Source: Alkanindiges hydrocarboniclasticus
Lineage (GTDB): Bacteria > Pseudomonadota > Gammaproteobacteria > Pseudomonadales > Moraxellaceae
NCBI RefSeq assembly: GCF_001982605.1
Contig: NZ_MLCN01000022.1
Span: 62,001 to 126,000 of the forward strand
Direction of reading: 5' to 3'
DNA length: 64,000 bases
The position numbers and the translations under genes are program-made. Positions 7,627 through 17,044 of this stretch are shown one piece after another (position 1 is the first letter of the stretch; each line of letters starts with the position of its first letter). The notes under the pieces were generated by a model that did no database searches, had not been told where the DNA came from, and saw only the letters and a list, made by a program, of their open reading frames with translations.

Positions 7627-8661
7627 ATGAGACAAACCTTTTTAGCCGTATTGTCTTTATGCGCTATGGCGGTCTTACTGACCGGCTGTGGCGGAGACAT
7701 CGTCATCTTTAACTCAAAGGGACAAATCGGAATTGAGCAGCGCGACCTAATCATCATTTCTTTTGTTTTGATGCTTCTGGTTGTGATTCCTGCCATTTTC
7801 ATGACTTTTTATTTTGGCTGGAAATATCGCCAGGGTAATGGTTCTGCTGAGTATTTACCGCAATGGGCACACTCGACCAAAATTGAAATTGTGGTCTGGG
7901 GTGTACCTATTTTAATTATTTGTGCGCTTGCCTATTTAGCAGGTACCACATCATACAGTCTTGATCCGTACAGACCAATCAGTGCTGAAAAAATTGCCCA
8001 GTCGGTTGAAAACAACCCTGATCAGGCAGTGGCAAATCAGGCCAAAAAAGAGCCTGTTACCATTCAGGTGGTTGCTGAGCAATGGAAATGGGTATTTATT
8101 TATCCAGAGCAGAACATTGCAACGGTCAATGAGATTGTTTTACCGGTAAATACCCCCATTAATTTCCGTATAACCTCCAATTCTGTTATGAACTCGTTCT
8201 TTATCCCTCAACTGGGTGGACAGGTTTATGCCATGGCAGGTATGCAGACCCAGCTTCACCTGATTGCTGACGAACTGAGTGATCGTGACGGGAAGCCTGG
8301 TATCGGCCCGGATGATGGTTACCGTGGTATTTCAGCCAACTATAGTGGCTACGGTTTCTCCAATATGCGCTTTAGAGCTCATTCTGTAACTGATGCAGAG
8401 TTTGATGCCTGGGTTAATCAGGTTAAGACTTCACCTCAAGCACTGGATATGGCCAAGCTTCGTGCTTTAAGAGACGACCCAAAAAATCGTCCTCACCACC
8501 CACATCCGGTGACATACTTCTCTTCTGTAGAGCCTAACCTATTCAAAGTCGTTATTGATCAGTATATGGCCGCACAGCACAATCATACAGCATCTCAAGC
8601 AAGCCATGCGAATGGCCATGCTGCTGGTGAAGGCAGTCATACTGCTGTTGTAGAGGAATAA
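7627..8661 (+). CDS. cyoA: Cytochrome bo3 ubiquinol oxidase subunit II (lipoprotein)
   Basis: Subunit II of the terminal quinol oxidase. An N-terminal lipoprotein signal ends at the lipobox LTGC (Cys21). Two transmembrane helices follow (near residues 40-60 and 85-105). The periplasmic cupredoxin-like domain carries the family stretches EQWKWVFIYPEQ and SNSVMNSFFIPQLGGQVYAMAGM. The CuA ligand set of cytochrome c oxidases is not present, as expected for a quinol oxidase. Compared with E. coli CyoA there is an acidic insert around SDRDGKPGIGPDDGYRG, and the C-terminal tail is His/Ala-rich. It is the first gene of cyoABCDE, with three bases between cyoA and cyoB. Confidence 0.96.
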   Translation: MRQTFLAVLSLCAMAVLLTGCGGDIVIFNSKGQIGIEQRDLIIISFVLMLLVVIPAIFMTFYFGWKYRQGNGSAEYLPQWAHSTKIEIVVWGVPILIICALAYLAGTTSYSLDPYRPISAEKIAQSVENNPDQAVANQAKKEPVTIQVVAEQWKWVFIYPEQNIATVNEIVLPVNTPINFRITSNSVMNSFFIPQLGGQVYAMAGMQTQLHLIADELSDRDGKPGIGPDDGYRGISANYSGYGFSNMRFRAHSVTDAEFDAWVNQVKTSPQALDMAKLRALRDDPKNRPHHPHPVTYFSSVEPNLFKVVIDQYMAAQHNHTASQASHANGHAAGEGSHTAVVEE

Positions 8662-8664
8662 AAT

Positions 8665-10650
8665 ATGTTGTTAGGAAGGTTAAATATAGAGGCAATACCT
8701 TACGATCCAATCGTGCAGGTTACTATTGCCGGTATGATACTTGGCGGGCTATTGCTGCTCGCGGCCATTACCTACTTTAAAAAGTGGAAGTATCTGTGGA
8801 CTGAATGGTTTACCACAGTAGACCATAAAAAGATCGGTATCATGTACGTCATCGTATCCATGGTGATGTTACTGCGCGGTTTCTCCGATGCGATCATGAT
8901 GCGCTTACAGCAGGTACTCGCCACCAACGGTTCCGAAGGCTATCTGCATCCAGAACATTACGACCAGATTTTTACTGCCCACGGCGTGATCATGATTTTC
9001 TTCGTGGCCATGGGTCTGGTAGTTGGCCTGATGAACATCGTGGTGCCTTTGCAGATTGGCGCACGTGACGTTGCATTCCCGCTCTTGAACTCAGTCAGCT
9101 TCTGGCTGTTTGCCGTGAGTGCTGGTCTGGTGATGATGTCACTGGTACTGGGTGAATTTGCGGCAACTGGCTGGCTGGCCTATCCGCCACTTTCCGGCAT
9201 TGAGTATAGTCCGGGTGTCGGGGTAGATTACTATATCTGGTCATTGCAGATTTCAGGTCTGGGTACCTTGCTGACCGGTGTGAACTTCTTCGTTACCATC
9301 ATTAAAATGCGTGCACCTGGCATGACTTTAATGAAAATGCCGATTTTCACCTGGACTGCACTGATTACTGTAATTCTGATTATTGCCGTGTTCCCGATTT
9401 TAACCGGTACGCTGGCGATGCTGACTGCTGACCGCCTGTTTGGTATGCACTTCTTTACCAATGAGGCTGGCGGTAGCCCAATGCTGTATGTCAACCTGAT
9501 CTGGACCTGGGGCCATCCTGAAGTATACATTCTGGTATTGCCTGCGTTTGGTGCCTTCTCAGAAATCGTTGCAACATTCAGCCGCAAATACCTGTTTGGC
9601 TATGCAACCATGGTCTACGCAACTGTAGCCATTGGCTTGTTATCCTATGTTGTCTGGGTTCACCACTTCTTTACCATGGGTGCCGGTGCAAACGTTAACG
9701 CGTTCTTCGGTATCATGACCATGGTGATTGCAATTCCAACTGGCGTGAAAATTTTCAGCTGGTTGTTCACCATGTACAAAGGCCGTATTCGTTTTACCAC
9801 GCCAATGCTGTGGACCATGGGCTTTCTGGTGACCTTCTCTATTGGTGGTATGACTGGTGTTCTGCTTGCAATTCCACCAGCAGACTTTGTGGTTCACAAC
9901 TCCCTGTTCCTGATTGCTCACTTCCATAACGTTATTATTGGTGGTGTGGTATTCGGTATGTTTGCTGGCCTGACCTACTGGTTCCCAAAAATGTTTGGTT
10001 TTACACTAAACGAATACTGGGGCCGTCTGTCATTCTGGTTCTGGGTAATTGGTTTCTATCTGGCCTTTATGCCATTGTACGTACTGGGCTTCATGGGCAT
10101 GACCCGTCGCCTGAATACTTATGACAATCCAGACTGGGAACCGTACCTGTACGTGGCTTTCGTTGGTGCAGTCTTCATTCTGATTGGTATTATCTGTCAG
10201 TTAATCCAGATTGCTGTCAGCTTCCGTGACCGCAAGCAAAATGTTGACCTGACTGGCGACGTTTGGGATGGCCGTACACTGGAATGGAGTACAACCTCTC
10301 CTGCACCATTTTATAACTTTGCTCATATTCCACATGCTAATGAAATTGATTCATTCTGGGTGGCCAAAGAAAAAGGTGTTGCTTACCAGCGTCCTGCCAA
10401 GTACGAAGATATCCATATGCCAACCAACCGGGCTGCTGGTGTTCTAATCGGTGGACTACTGTTTGTATTTGGCTTTGCCATGACATGGTATATCTGGTGG
10501 CTTGCAATTGCTTCACTGGTTGGTTCAATCATCGTGTTCATTGCAAGTTCATTTACCAAGAAAGTGGACTACTATGTACCCGCTGCTGAAGTTGAGCGTA
10601 TCGAAAATGAACGCTTCCATAAACTTGAGCAGTTTCAAAAGCAGGGCTAA
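8665..10650 (+). CDS. cyoB: Cytochrome bo3 ubiquinol oxidase subunit I
   Basis: The catalytic heme-copper subunit, 661 residues. Residues fall at E. coli CyoB numbering: the quinone-site residues Arg71, Asp75, His98 and Gln101, then heme b ligand His106. The CuB/tyrosine motif [14 protein letters not shown], the paired CuB histidines VWVHHFF and the heme ligands HFHNVIIGG follow. About 15 transmembrane helices are evident. It oxidises ubiquinol, reduces oxygen to water and pumps protons across the inner membrane. Its codon choice (ATC, CTG, GGT) looks more biased than that of most neighbours, as expected for a highly expressed gene. Confidence 0.98.
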   Translation: MLLGRLNIEAIPYDPIVQVTIAGMILGGLLLLAAITYFKKWKYLWTEWFTTVDHKKIGIMYVIVSMVMLLRGFSDAIMMRLQQVLATNGSEGYLHPEHYDQIFTAHGVIMIFFVAMGLVVGLMNIVVPLQIGARDVAFPLLNSVSFWLFAVSAGLVMMSLVLGEFAATGWLAYPPLSGIEYSPGVGVDYYIWSLQISGLGTLLTGVNFFVTIIKMRAPGMTLMKMPIFTWTALITVILIIAVFPILTGTLAMLTADRLFGMHFFTNEAGGSPMLYVNLIWTWGHPEVYILVLPAFGAFSEIVATFSRKYLFGYATMVYATVAIGLLSYVVWVHHFFTMGAGANVNAFFGIMTMVIAIPTGVKIFSWLFTMYKGRIRFTTPMLWTMGFLVTFSIGGMTGVLLAIPPADFVVHNSLFLIAHFHNVIIGGVVFGMFAGLTYWFPKMFGFTLNEYWGRLSFWFWVIGFYLAFMPLYVLGFMGMTRRLNTYDNPDWEPYLYVAFVGAVFILIGIICQLIQIAVSFRDRKQNVDLTGDVWDGRTLEWSTTSPAPFYNFAHIPHANEIDSFWVAKEKGVAYQRPAKYEDIHMPTNRAAGVLIGGLLFVFGFAMTWYIWWLAIASLVGSIIVFIASSFTKKVDYYVPAAEVERIENERFHKLEQFQKQG

Positions 10651-10653
10651 GAC

Positions 10654-11271
10654 ATGTCTGAAGTAATTCATCATCAAGACGAGCACGGTCACGATCATCA
10701 CCATCATGATGATACCGATATGACGGTGTTCGGTTTCTGGACCTATATCATGAGTGACTTGATTTTATTCTCAAGTCTATTCGTGGCATATGCTGTATTA
10801 CATAATAACTTTGCAGATGGGCCTACCTCACAGCAAGTTTTTGGTGAAACCTTAAGCTTTGTACTGGTTGAAACTTTTTTGCTGTTGATCAGTAGCTTTA
10901 CCTTTGGTATGGCTGTTCTGGCTCGTTACAAGGAAAAAGTCAGTCAGGTTTTAGGCTGGTTGGCGGTTACCTTCGTTTTTGGTGCTGGCTTTATTGGCAT
11001 GGAAATCTATGAGTTTTATCATTTGATTTCCATTGGCCATGGCCCTGATGTAAGTGCATTCCTGAGCTCCTACTTTAGTCTGGTAGCTACTCACGGGATT
11101 CACGTTACCTGTGGCTTGATCTGGATGATTGTATTAATGATCCAGATTGCTAAAGAAGGTCTTACCCTGCCAAATACCCGCCGTCTGGCTTGCTTAAGCC
11201 TGTTCTGGCACTTTCTGGACATTGTCTGGATTTGCGTATTTAGTGTGGTTTACTTGTTAGGAGCCATATAA
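10654..11271 (+). CDS. cyoC: Cytochrome bo3 ubiquinol oxidase subunit III
   Basis: Subunit III, 205 residues with five hydrophobic helices and the usual COX3-like pattern ([37 protein letters not shown]). The N terminus is His/Asp-rich ([15 protein letters not shown]), a common feature of this subunit. It lies three bases after cyoB, and its stop shares a base with the cyoD start (TAATG), indicating coupled translation. Confidence 0.96.
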   Translation: MSEVIHHQDEHGHDHHHHDDTDMTVFGFWTYIMSDLILFSSLFVAYAVLHNNFADGPTSQQVFGETLSFVLVETFLLLISSFTFGMAVLARYKEKVSQVLGWLAVTFVFGAGFIGMEIYEFYHLISIGHGPDVSAFLSSYFSLVATHGIHVTCGLIWMIVLMIQIAKEGLTLPNTRRLACLSLFWHFLDIVWICVFSVVYLLGAI

Positions 11272-11618
11272 TGGGTCATCACGCACATACCGATGCAACT
11301 GGCGCAAGCCATGGCAGTACCAAGCAGTATGTCATTGGTCTGATTATTTCAATTGTTCTCACTATCATTCCATTCTGGATGGTAATGCAGAATGTTGAGC
11401 AGCCTGGCAGTTTTGAACGTGGCCCTCTGGTTTGGACCATTGTTGTGACGGCCATTGCACAGGTTCTGGTACAGTTGGTGTTCTTCCTGCACTTGAACTC
11501 ATCTTCAGAGCAGCGCTGGAACCTGATTGCATTTGTTTATACAGTTCTGACTATTGCAATTTTGATCATTGGCTCAATTTGGGTCATGGATTATCTGCAC
11601 TACTTTATGATGTCCTGA
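11271..11618 (+). CDS. cyoD: Cytochrome bo3 ubiquinol oxidase subunit IV
   Basis: The small subunit IV, 115 residues with three transmembrane helices and a His-containing N-terminal tail. The stretch QVLVQLVFFLHLNSSSEQRWN is typical of CyoD. It is thought to assist assembly of the CuB site in subunit I. Start codon overlaps the cyoC stop by one base. Confidence 0.94.
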   Translation: MGHHAHTDATGASHGSTKQYVIGLIISIVLTIIPFWMVMQNVEQPGSFERGPLVWTIVVTAIAQVLVQLVFFLHLNSSSEQRWNLIAFVYTVLTIAILIIGSIWVMDYLHYFMMS

Positions 11619-11630
11619 TTGGCTTGATTA

Positions 11631-12515
11631 ATGATTAAGAAGTTTATTTACTTAACCAAGCCCGGAATTATTTTTGGTAATTTCATTTCGGTCATGGGAG
11701 GCTTTTTTCTGGCCTCCCAAGGCAACATTGATTTGTGGCTTCTACTGGTTACCTTGCTTGGAACCTCACTCGTTGTTGCCTCAGGTTGTGTAGTAAACAA
11801 TATCATTGATCAGGATATTGACGTCAAAATGGAGCGAACCCGAAACCGGGCACTTGTAAAAAAGTCGGTTTCAAATACAGCGGCATTTATTTATGCCGCC
11901 GTATTGGGAGTTTTCGGGTTTGCTCTGCTTTATTTCTTTACTAACTTGCTAGCGGTTGCATTTGCTGCCTTTGGCTTTTTTGTCTATGTTGTTTTATACA
12001 GCCTGTATCTCAAGCGCCATTCTATTCATCAAACCCTTGTAGGTAGCCTGTCAGGTGCCTGTCCACCCGTAATTGGCTATTGTGCTGTTGCCAATCAGTT
12101 TGATGTTGGTGCCCTTATTCTGTTTATCCTGTTTTGCATCTGGCAAATGCCGCACTCCTTTGCTATCGCCATTTTCCGCTTAAATGACTATGTGTCTGCC
12201 CGAATTCCGGTATTACCAGCCAAAAAAGGCATTTATATTACCAAGCTGCAATCTGCAGTTTATGTCCTGCTGTTCATGCTGACTGGAAGCTTACTGTATG
12301 TATTTCATTATGTTGGCCTAATTTACCTGATTATATTTGCTGGGCTATGTGCCTATTGGCTCTATTTAGCTGTTAGTGGTTTTAAAGCGATTGATGATCG
12401 CGTCTGGGCACGCCGCTTCTTTTTATTTTCAGTGATTTTGATTACTGTGTTCAGTATCGTGATTTCTATTGATTATCAGCTACAACCCAGTTATGGTTTC
12501 ATTTTTAAATTATAA
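11631..12515 (+). CDS. cyoE: Protoheme IX farnesyltransferase (heme O synthase)
   Basis: CyoE adds a farnesyl group to heme B to make heme O, the cofactor of the oxidase encoded just upstream. The 294-residue polytopic membrane protein carries the prenyltransferase motif NNIIDQDIDVKMERTRNR and a second conserved region LNDYVSARIPVLP. Start is 12 bases after cyoD, completing a standard cyoABCDE order. Confidence 0.95.
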   Translation: MIKKFIYLTKPGIIFGNFISVMGGFFLASQGNIDLWLLLVTLLGTSLVVASGCVVNNIIDQDIDVKMERTRNRALVKKSVSNTAAFIYAAVLGVFGFALLYFFTNLLAVAFAAFGFFVYVVLYSLYLKRHSIHQTLVGSLSGACPPVIGYCAVANQFDVGALILFILFCIWQMPHSFAIAIFRLNDYVSARIPVLPAKKGIYITKLQSAVYVLLFMLTGSLLYVFHYVGLIYLIIFAGLCAYWLYLAVSGFKAIDDRVWARRFFLFSVILITVFSIVISIDYQLQPSYGFIFKL

Positions 12516-12619
12516 AATAATGCCTTAATTTTTCTCACCCTGATTCTATTAATTTCAGCAGCTTCGTATTACCAGAGATAAATTTTTCATTATTTTATAA
12601 AACAATAAGAGATAATGAA

Positions 12620-14797
12620 ATGACAAGATTTTTTACAGCCTGCCTGCGCTTTAGCCATGCAGTGTTACTCAGTATATTTATTTTGCTCCCTATTTATAGT
12701 CATGCCAGTTTTGATACCTACTGTACCCCAACATGGTCTGTTGAACTGCAATCCTATAACCGGTGCAGCAATTTACCCATTTTAAGCCCTGCCAATGACA
12801 ACCAGACCAATATGCGCTTATTACTGGCTGATAGACATTTGGTAAAAATTACCAGCCCCAAACAACCTGCTGTTAACTGGGCAGATAACTATGGCGCTGT
12901 CCCATTTGCTGCTGAAGATTTTAAAGAAACAATAAGCAATGCGACCCCTTCCAAAAGAAAATTATTATCTTCCGGACAAACAATAAATGTCACCTATAGT
13001 GCTGAAGAACGCTGCCAGAGTAATAGCTCCGGCATGCAAGCCTTTATACAGCAGGTCAGTGCTGATCACAGGTTAAAGCCAGCCGAAAAACAATTACTGA
13101 TACAACAGCGGCAATCTATTTCCCCCTCCTGTGATAAAGCACTTGAATACATCAAGGTACGTCCAGAATGGAGTTCTCTGGTACGCCAGCATATTTCCTA
13201 CATCAATGGCTCAATTGCCTTTTATAATGGTGATTACCCTATTGCACAAAAAATCTATACTGCGCTCAGTACCATTTCCTCACCCTGGCTTAGCGAAACC
13301 GCTTCTTATATGCTGGTCAGAACCGCTGTCAATCAGGCTTATCGAAGTGGCCTCGATGAATACAGTGTTTTATCCATAAATAAAATAGATCAGCAACTAA
13401 TTGCAACGGCATTTACCACAATTGGCCAATATTTTAAAACTTATCCTGCGGGTCAATATGCAGCCTCAGCACGTGGTTTGTTACGTCGCTTGTACTGGAT
13501 GAGTGGCCAGCAAGCCAAATTAATTGATGAGTTTAACTGGCAGTTTAGTCATCTGGACAGCTTACAATTTAATCTGGAAATGCAGCAGGTGCCTGAAGAA
13601 ATTGACAATAAAATCTTTAAAAGTAATGAATTTAATCCGGCCAACCTTAAAGACCCATTTTTTTTAGCCACTTATGATCTGATGCACATGCGTGCAAGCA
13701 GCGCACAAAAATACACGCCTTTGAGCTGGAGTACTTTGCAGGCGCAACAGGACTATTTTAAGACCACGCCGGCGTTATATCAGTATTTACAGGCAGTGCA
13801 TCTGTTTTTACTCCAGAAAAAACCGCAGCAGGCACTGGACTATTTACCCAAAGGTAATCCGCCTGCTCATTTAAGCTATTTGCAACTTAGCCAGTTTGTA
13901 TTAAAAGGCCAGATTCTTGAGCAAACCCATAAACTTGATGATGCAAATACTCTCTGGACAGTATTGCTGGATTCTACAAAAGCACCGTATCAGCGCCAGA
14001 TGGTAGAGCTGGCGCTGGCCTTAAACCTGCAAAACCGCAAAGATTTCGTGGCCTTTTTTAAAACGGATGGTTTAATAAAATCCCCTGCTATTCGTGCCGT
14101 GATTATTAAACAGGCTGCTAACGCCGAGTTACTTGATTCAATTATTAACGCTCCAGCTACTTCTGCACAGGAAAAACTTAACGCCCGTTTTACCCTACTG
14201 CATAAAAGTTTGAATCACCAACAATATACTCTCTTTATTGATGCGCTAAAATATTTGCCCAAAGATGCAAACAGCTATCAAGGCTATGAAAGTAGCAACA
14301 AGACCTTAACGGATCAGCCAGCGTTCAATGTATTTTTATGGAAAGGCCATAAAATTAATGATGCTTTAAGTTGCCCCTCTTTAATTGATATTGGCAAAAC
14401 CTTGGCAACACAGCCGCAGGATGAAATGGCCCTGCTTTGTTTCGGTGAATTTATACGTTTAAGCAATTTTAAACATCATGAATATACCCTTGAGCCTGAA
14501 ATGCCTGCCCAGAATAGATCAAGTCGATTTAACTGGTCTTTAGGTAACGGACAAATCCCTTTTACTACGGCGACTTTTTCGCGCGGCGAAGTGTATAAAA
14601 ATATTATTCAGACCAGTTCAAATGACGAGTTAAAAGCATATGCCCTATATCGGGCCATCAATTGTTATGCACCGGGCGGCCTTAATGATTGTCAGGGAAA
14701 GAATGTGGAAAAATCTGTACGGAAAAGCTGGTTTGATCAGTTAAAACAGAACTATCCAGACAGCCAATGGACTAAGGCATTAACCTATTATTGGTAA
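12620..14797 (+). CDS. Large exported protein of unknown function, TPR-like
   Basis: I do not recognise a named family. The 725-residue protein begins with a clear signal peptide (hydrophobic core AVLLSIFILLPIYSHA, likely cleavage after HASA/ASF), so it should be periplasmic or outer-membrane associated. The interior is rich in alternating aromatic/Ala helices, for example YNGDYPIAQKIYTALS and FKTYPAGQYAASARGLLRRLYW, which resemble TPR/Sel1-like superhelices. Several Cys residues near the N terminus and in the last 150 residues could form disulfides. A gene for a DUF3142 lipoprotein starts four bases after its stop, so the two probably act together in the envelope. Confidence 0.75.
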   Translation: MTRFFTACLRFSHAVLLSIFILLPIYSHASFDTYCTPTWSVELQSYNRCSNLPILSPANDNQTNMRLLLADRHLVKITSPKQPAVNWADNYGAVPFAAEDFKETISNATPSKRKLLSSGQTINVTYSAEERCQSNSSGMQAFIQQVSADHRLKPAEKQLLIQQRQSISPSCDKALEYIKVRPEWSSLVRQHISYINGSIAFYNGDYPIAQKIYTALSTISSPWLSETASYMLVRTAVNQAYRSGLDEYSVLSINKIDQQLIATAFTTIGQYFKTYPAGQYAASARGLLRRLYWMSGQQAKLIDEFNWQFSHLDSLQFNLEMQQVPEEIDNKIFKSNEFNPANLKDPFFLATYDLMHMRASSAQKYTPLSWSTLQAQQDYFKTTPALYQYLQAVHLFLLQKKPQQALDYLPKGNPPAHLSYLQLSQFVLKGQILEQTHKLDDANTLWTVLLDSTKAPYQRQMVELALALNLQNRKDFVAFFKTDGLIKSPAIRAVIIKQAANAELLDSIINAPATSAQEKLNARFTLLHKSLNHQQYTLFIDALKYLPKDANSYQGYESSNKTLTDQPAFNVFLWKGHKINDALSCPSLIDIGKTLATQPQDEMALLCFGEFIRLSNFKHHEYTLEPEMPAQNRSSRFNWSLGNGQIPFTTATFSRGEVYKNIIQTSSNDELKAYALYRAINCYAPGGLNDCQGKNVEKSVRKSWFDQLKQNYPDSQWTKALTYYW

Positions 14798-14801
14798 GCA
14801 T

Positions 14802-15590
14802 ATGCAAAGACTAAAGCAATGGGTTGCTGGCCAGATAGTGCTACTGTTGAGCTTGGCTATTACAGCCTGTCAGCCAGAAACAGGAAGGCCCGAAGCAGCA
14901 CAACCGCAAGTGGTAAATGCCCATCATTATAATCGCTTCTGGTTATGGGGGAATATCAGTCCAGCGCCCTATTTGCGTAATAACATCCATAAACCTAACA
15001 GCACAGACTGGCATAGCACTACAGAATTATATGTATTACAAGGAGAAATAGGATTTTCCAGAATACTGCAAAAACCGGGCCTTACACCACAAGGCATGGG
15101 GCTTACCACCATTAAACCGGCAAAAATATGGCTGGTCTACCGCACCACGACTTTACAGTGGACACCGGCGTTCATGCAGCAGATTGTGGGACGCCTTCAA
15201 AGCTGGAAAAATTATAATAATCAGGTGGTGGGCCTGCAAATTGATTTTGACTCAGCAACTGGCCAGTTAAAGCCATATACCGAATTTTTGCAGCGTATCC
15301 GGCAGCAACTGCCAACTGACTATCAACTAAGCGCTACCGGCCTGCTGGACTGGATTAATGCAGATAAAACCAGTCTGGCCTCACTGCATAATACTGTAGA
15401 TGAAGTGGTTATCCAGACTTATCAGGGCCGGCATACCATTACTAATTATCAGGCCTATCTGCCTGCCCTTAGCCATCTTAAAATGCCATTTAAAATCGGG
15501 CTGGTTCAGCATGGCCAGTGGCTTGCGAATTCCGCCATCGAAAAAAACCCGTACTTTAAAGGCTATGTAGTTTTTTTACTAAGGCAATAA
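14802..15590 (+). CDS. DUF3142 lipoprotein
   Basis: A 262-residue protein with a lipoprotein signal (LLSLAITAC, lipobox Cys near residue 23). The mature part matches the DUF3142 pattern: [13 protein letters not shown] near the start, then [13 protein letters not shown], a strand with acidic residues [13 protein letters not shown], and [11 protein letters not shown]. The alternation of strands and helices suggests a TIM-barrel fold related to glycoside hydrolases, but no activity is known to me for the family. It is packed against the upstream 725-residue exported protein. Confidence 0.75.
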   Translation: MQRLKQWVAGQIVLLLSLAITACQPETGRPEAAQPQVVNAHHYNRFWLWGNISPAPYLRNNIHKPNSTDWHSTTELYVLQGEIGFSRILQKPGLTPQGMGLTTIKPAKIWLVYRTTTLQWTPAFMQQIVGRLQSWKNYNNQVVGLQIDFDSATGQLKPYTEFLQRIRQQLPTDYQLSATGLLDWINADKTSLASLHNTVDEVVIQTYQGRHTITNYQAYLPALSHLKMPFKIGLVQHGQWLANSAIEKNPYFKGYVVFLLRQ

Positions 15591-15602
15591 AGCAATATTT
15601 CC

Positions 15603-15630
15603 TTGTATTTTTTTAGGTTTTCTATACAAT
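15603..15630 (+). promoter_or_regulatory. Predicted sigma70 promoter of the rpsF operon
   Basis: TTGTAT (15603-15608) and TACAAT (15625-15630) are separated by 16 bases, followed by a GC-rich discriminator-like AGCGGGC. Position, about 100 bases before rpsF, suits a ribosomal protein operon promoter. Prediction from sequence only. Confidence 0.55.
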
Positions 15631-15636
15631 AGCGGG

Positions 15637-15729
15637 CTGCTTTATAGCACGCGAAAATACTCTTTTTTCGTGTTACTCCTTGCCATTGATGTTGGAATCA
15701 GTGGCTGTCTAAACCGTAAGGAGCTTAAT
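15637..15729 (+). promoter_or_regulatory. rpsF operon 5' leader, possible S6:S18 autoregulatory element
   Basis: Between the predicted promoter and rpsF lies about 90 bases of leader. It contains a hairpin (arms ACGCGAAAA 15649-15657 and TTTTCGTGT 15665-15673, one G.U pair). It ends with ACCGTAAGGAG, placing a CCG trinucleotide immediately before the ribosome site. Bacterial rpsF leaders are known to carry an S6:S18-binding RNA with a conserved CCG. The full consensus structure cannot be confirmed by eye. Confidence 0.4.
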
Positions 15730-16131
15730 ATGCGTCATTACGAAATTGTGCTTTTGGTTCATCCAGACCAAAGCGACCAGGTTGTTGGGATGGTTGAACG
15801 CTATCTCACTCAAATTAAAGAAGCTGGCGGCCAGATTCACCGTCTTGAAGATTGGGGCCGTCGTCAACTGGCTTACCCAATCAACAAAATCCATAAAGCG
15901 CACTACATTCTGATGAACGTTGAATGTGGCCAAGCGACTCTGGATGAGCTGGAAGAATTGTTCCGTTATAACGATGCGATCATCCGTAACCTGATCATCC
16001 GTCGTGAAAAGGCAATTACTGAAGAATCATTGCTGGCCAAAAGCGCTGAAGAAAAACGCGCTCGTAAAGCTCAGCGTAATGATGATGGTCAGTCTAACGA
16101 CCAAGATCACAACCAAGCTGCTGAAGCATAA
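15730..16131 (+). CDS. rpsF: 30S ribosomal protein S6
   Basis: S6 of the small ribosomal subunit, 133 residues from [15 protein letters not shown]. An in-frame ATG lies 60 bases upstream, but the extra residues are not S6-like, and the strong TAAGGAG site sits just before 15730, so this start is preferred. The body shows the S6 hallmarks ([23 protein letters not shown]). The C terminus is a charged tail ([16 protein letters not shown]). It heads rpsF-rpsR-rplI; priB, found between rpsF and rpsR in enterobacteria, is absent. Confidence 0.96.
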   Translation: MRHYEIVLLVHPDQSDQVVGMVERYLTQIKEAGGQIHRLEDWGRRQLAYPINKIHKAHYILMNVECGQATLDELEELFRYNDAIIRNLIIRREKAITEESLLAKSAEEKRARKAQRNDDGQSNDQDHNQAAEA

Positions 16132-16142
16132 GGAGAACCAAC

Positions 16143-16370
16143 ATGGCACGTTTCTATCGTCGTCGCAAGTTCTGCCGCTTCACTGCTGAGAACGTTGCAT
16201 ATATCGACTACAAAGATATCGATACTTTAAAACAGTACGTGACTGAAAACGGCAAGATTGTTCCTAGCCGTATCACAGGTACTAAGGCTCGTTATCAACG
16301 TCAGCTGGCGCTTGCAATTAAGCAGTCTCGCTATCTGGCCTTGATCCCTTACACTGACAATCATAAGTGA
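16143..16370 (+). CDS. rpsR: 30S ribosomal protein S18
   Basis: S18, 75 residues, beginning [16 protein letters not shown] and containing [19 protein letters not shown] and [26 protein letters not shown], which is essentially the family consensus. AAGGAG lies just before the ATG. It binds next to S6 in the 30S platform. Confidence 0.97.
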   Translation: MARFYRRRKFCRFTAENVAYIDYKDIDTLKQYVTENGKIVPSRITGTKARYQRQLALAIKQSRYLALIPYTDNHK

Positions 16371-16378
16371 GGTGATCT

Positions 16379-16825
16379 GTGGACGTTATTCTGTTACAAC
16401 GCATTAAAAACCTGGGCAAGCTAGGCGACAAAGTATCTGTAAAAGCAGGTTATGGTCGTAACTTCTTAATCCCTCAAGGTAAAGCTGTTTCTGCTACCGA
16501 AGCCAACACCTCTGCGTTTGAAGCGCGTCGTGCTGAGCTGGAGAAGCAGGAAGCTGAAGTATTAAACTCTGCACAAAGCCGTGCTGACAAACTGAACGAA
16601 GTCAATGTTGTCATTACCGCTAAAGCGGGTGATGAAGGCAAACTGTTCGGTTCTATCGGTACTCGCGATATTGCTGATGCTTTGACTGCTTCTGGCATTG
16701 AAGTTGACCGCGCTGAAGTACGCCTGCCTAACGGTGCGCTGCGTCACACTGGTGAGTTCAATGTTGCAGTACAACTGCACCATGATGTAACTGCTGAAGT
16801 TCTGGTAACGATTGTTTCTGAATAA
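16379..16825 (+). CDS. rplI: 50S ribosomal protein L9
   Basis: L9, 148 residues. The start is GTG ([19 protein letters not shown]), agreeing with the first residue of the family. The N-terminal RNA-binding domain has the conserved [17 protein letters not shown] long connecting helix and the C-terminal domain ([20 protein letters not shown]) follow. A GAGGTGA ribosome site overlaps the rpsR stop. A good intrinsic terminator follows the gene. Confidence 0.97.
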   Translation: MDVILLQRIKNLGKLGDKVSVKAGYGRNFLIPQGKAVSATEANTSAFEARRAELEKQEAEVLNSAQSRADKLNEVNVVITAKAGDEGKLFGSIGTRDIADALTASGIEVDRAEVRLPNGALRHTGEFNVAVQLHHDVTAEVLVTIVSE

Positions 16826-16880
16826 TCGTTTCTGAATTTTTAGCATACTGAATAATTCTGCATAGAATCATTTGGTTAAG

Positions 16881-16906
16881 AGCATGCTTTCGGGCATGCT
16901 TTTTTT
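16881..16906 (+). terminator. Intrinsic terminator after rplI
   Basis: Stem AGCATGC (16881-16887) and GCATGCT (16894-16900) with a TTTCGG loop, followed immediately by six T. Ends the rpsF-rpsR-rplI transcript before dnaB. Confidence 0.9.
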
Positions 16907-17044
16907 ATATTAAAAAAAATGTCTTTATTTTTCAGCACCTCGTTCTGATATTCAATCAACTGTCTTTTAAAACAGCACACCACCTGCCCAATTTTTGCTT
17001 TAATAAGCACACGGATTTGGGTTTAACTATTTGGGATATTCACT

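Noticed and set aside
15670-15729. Upstream in-frame extension of rpsF
   Set aside because: The extra residues are not S6-like and the strong ribosome site belongs to the ATG at 15730.
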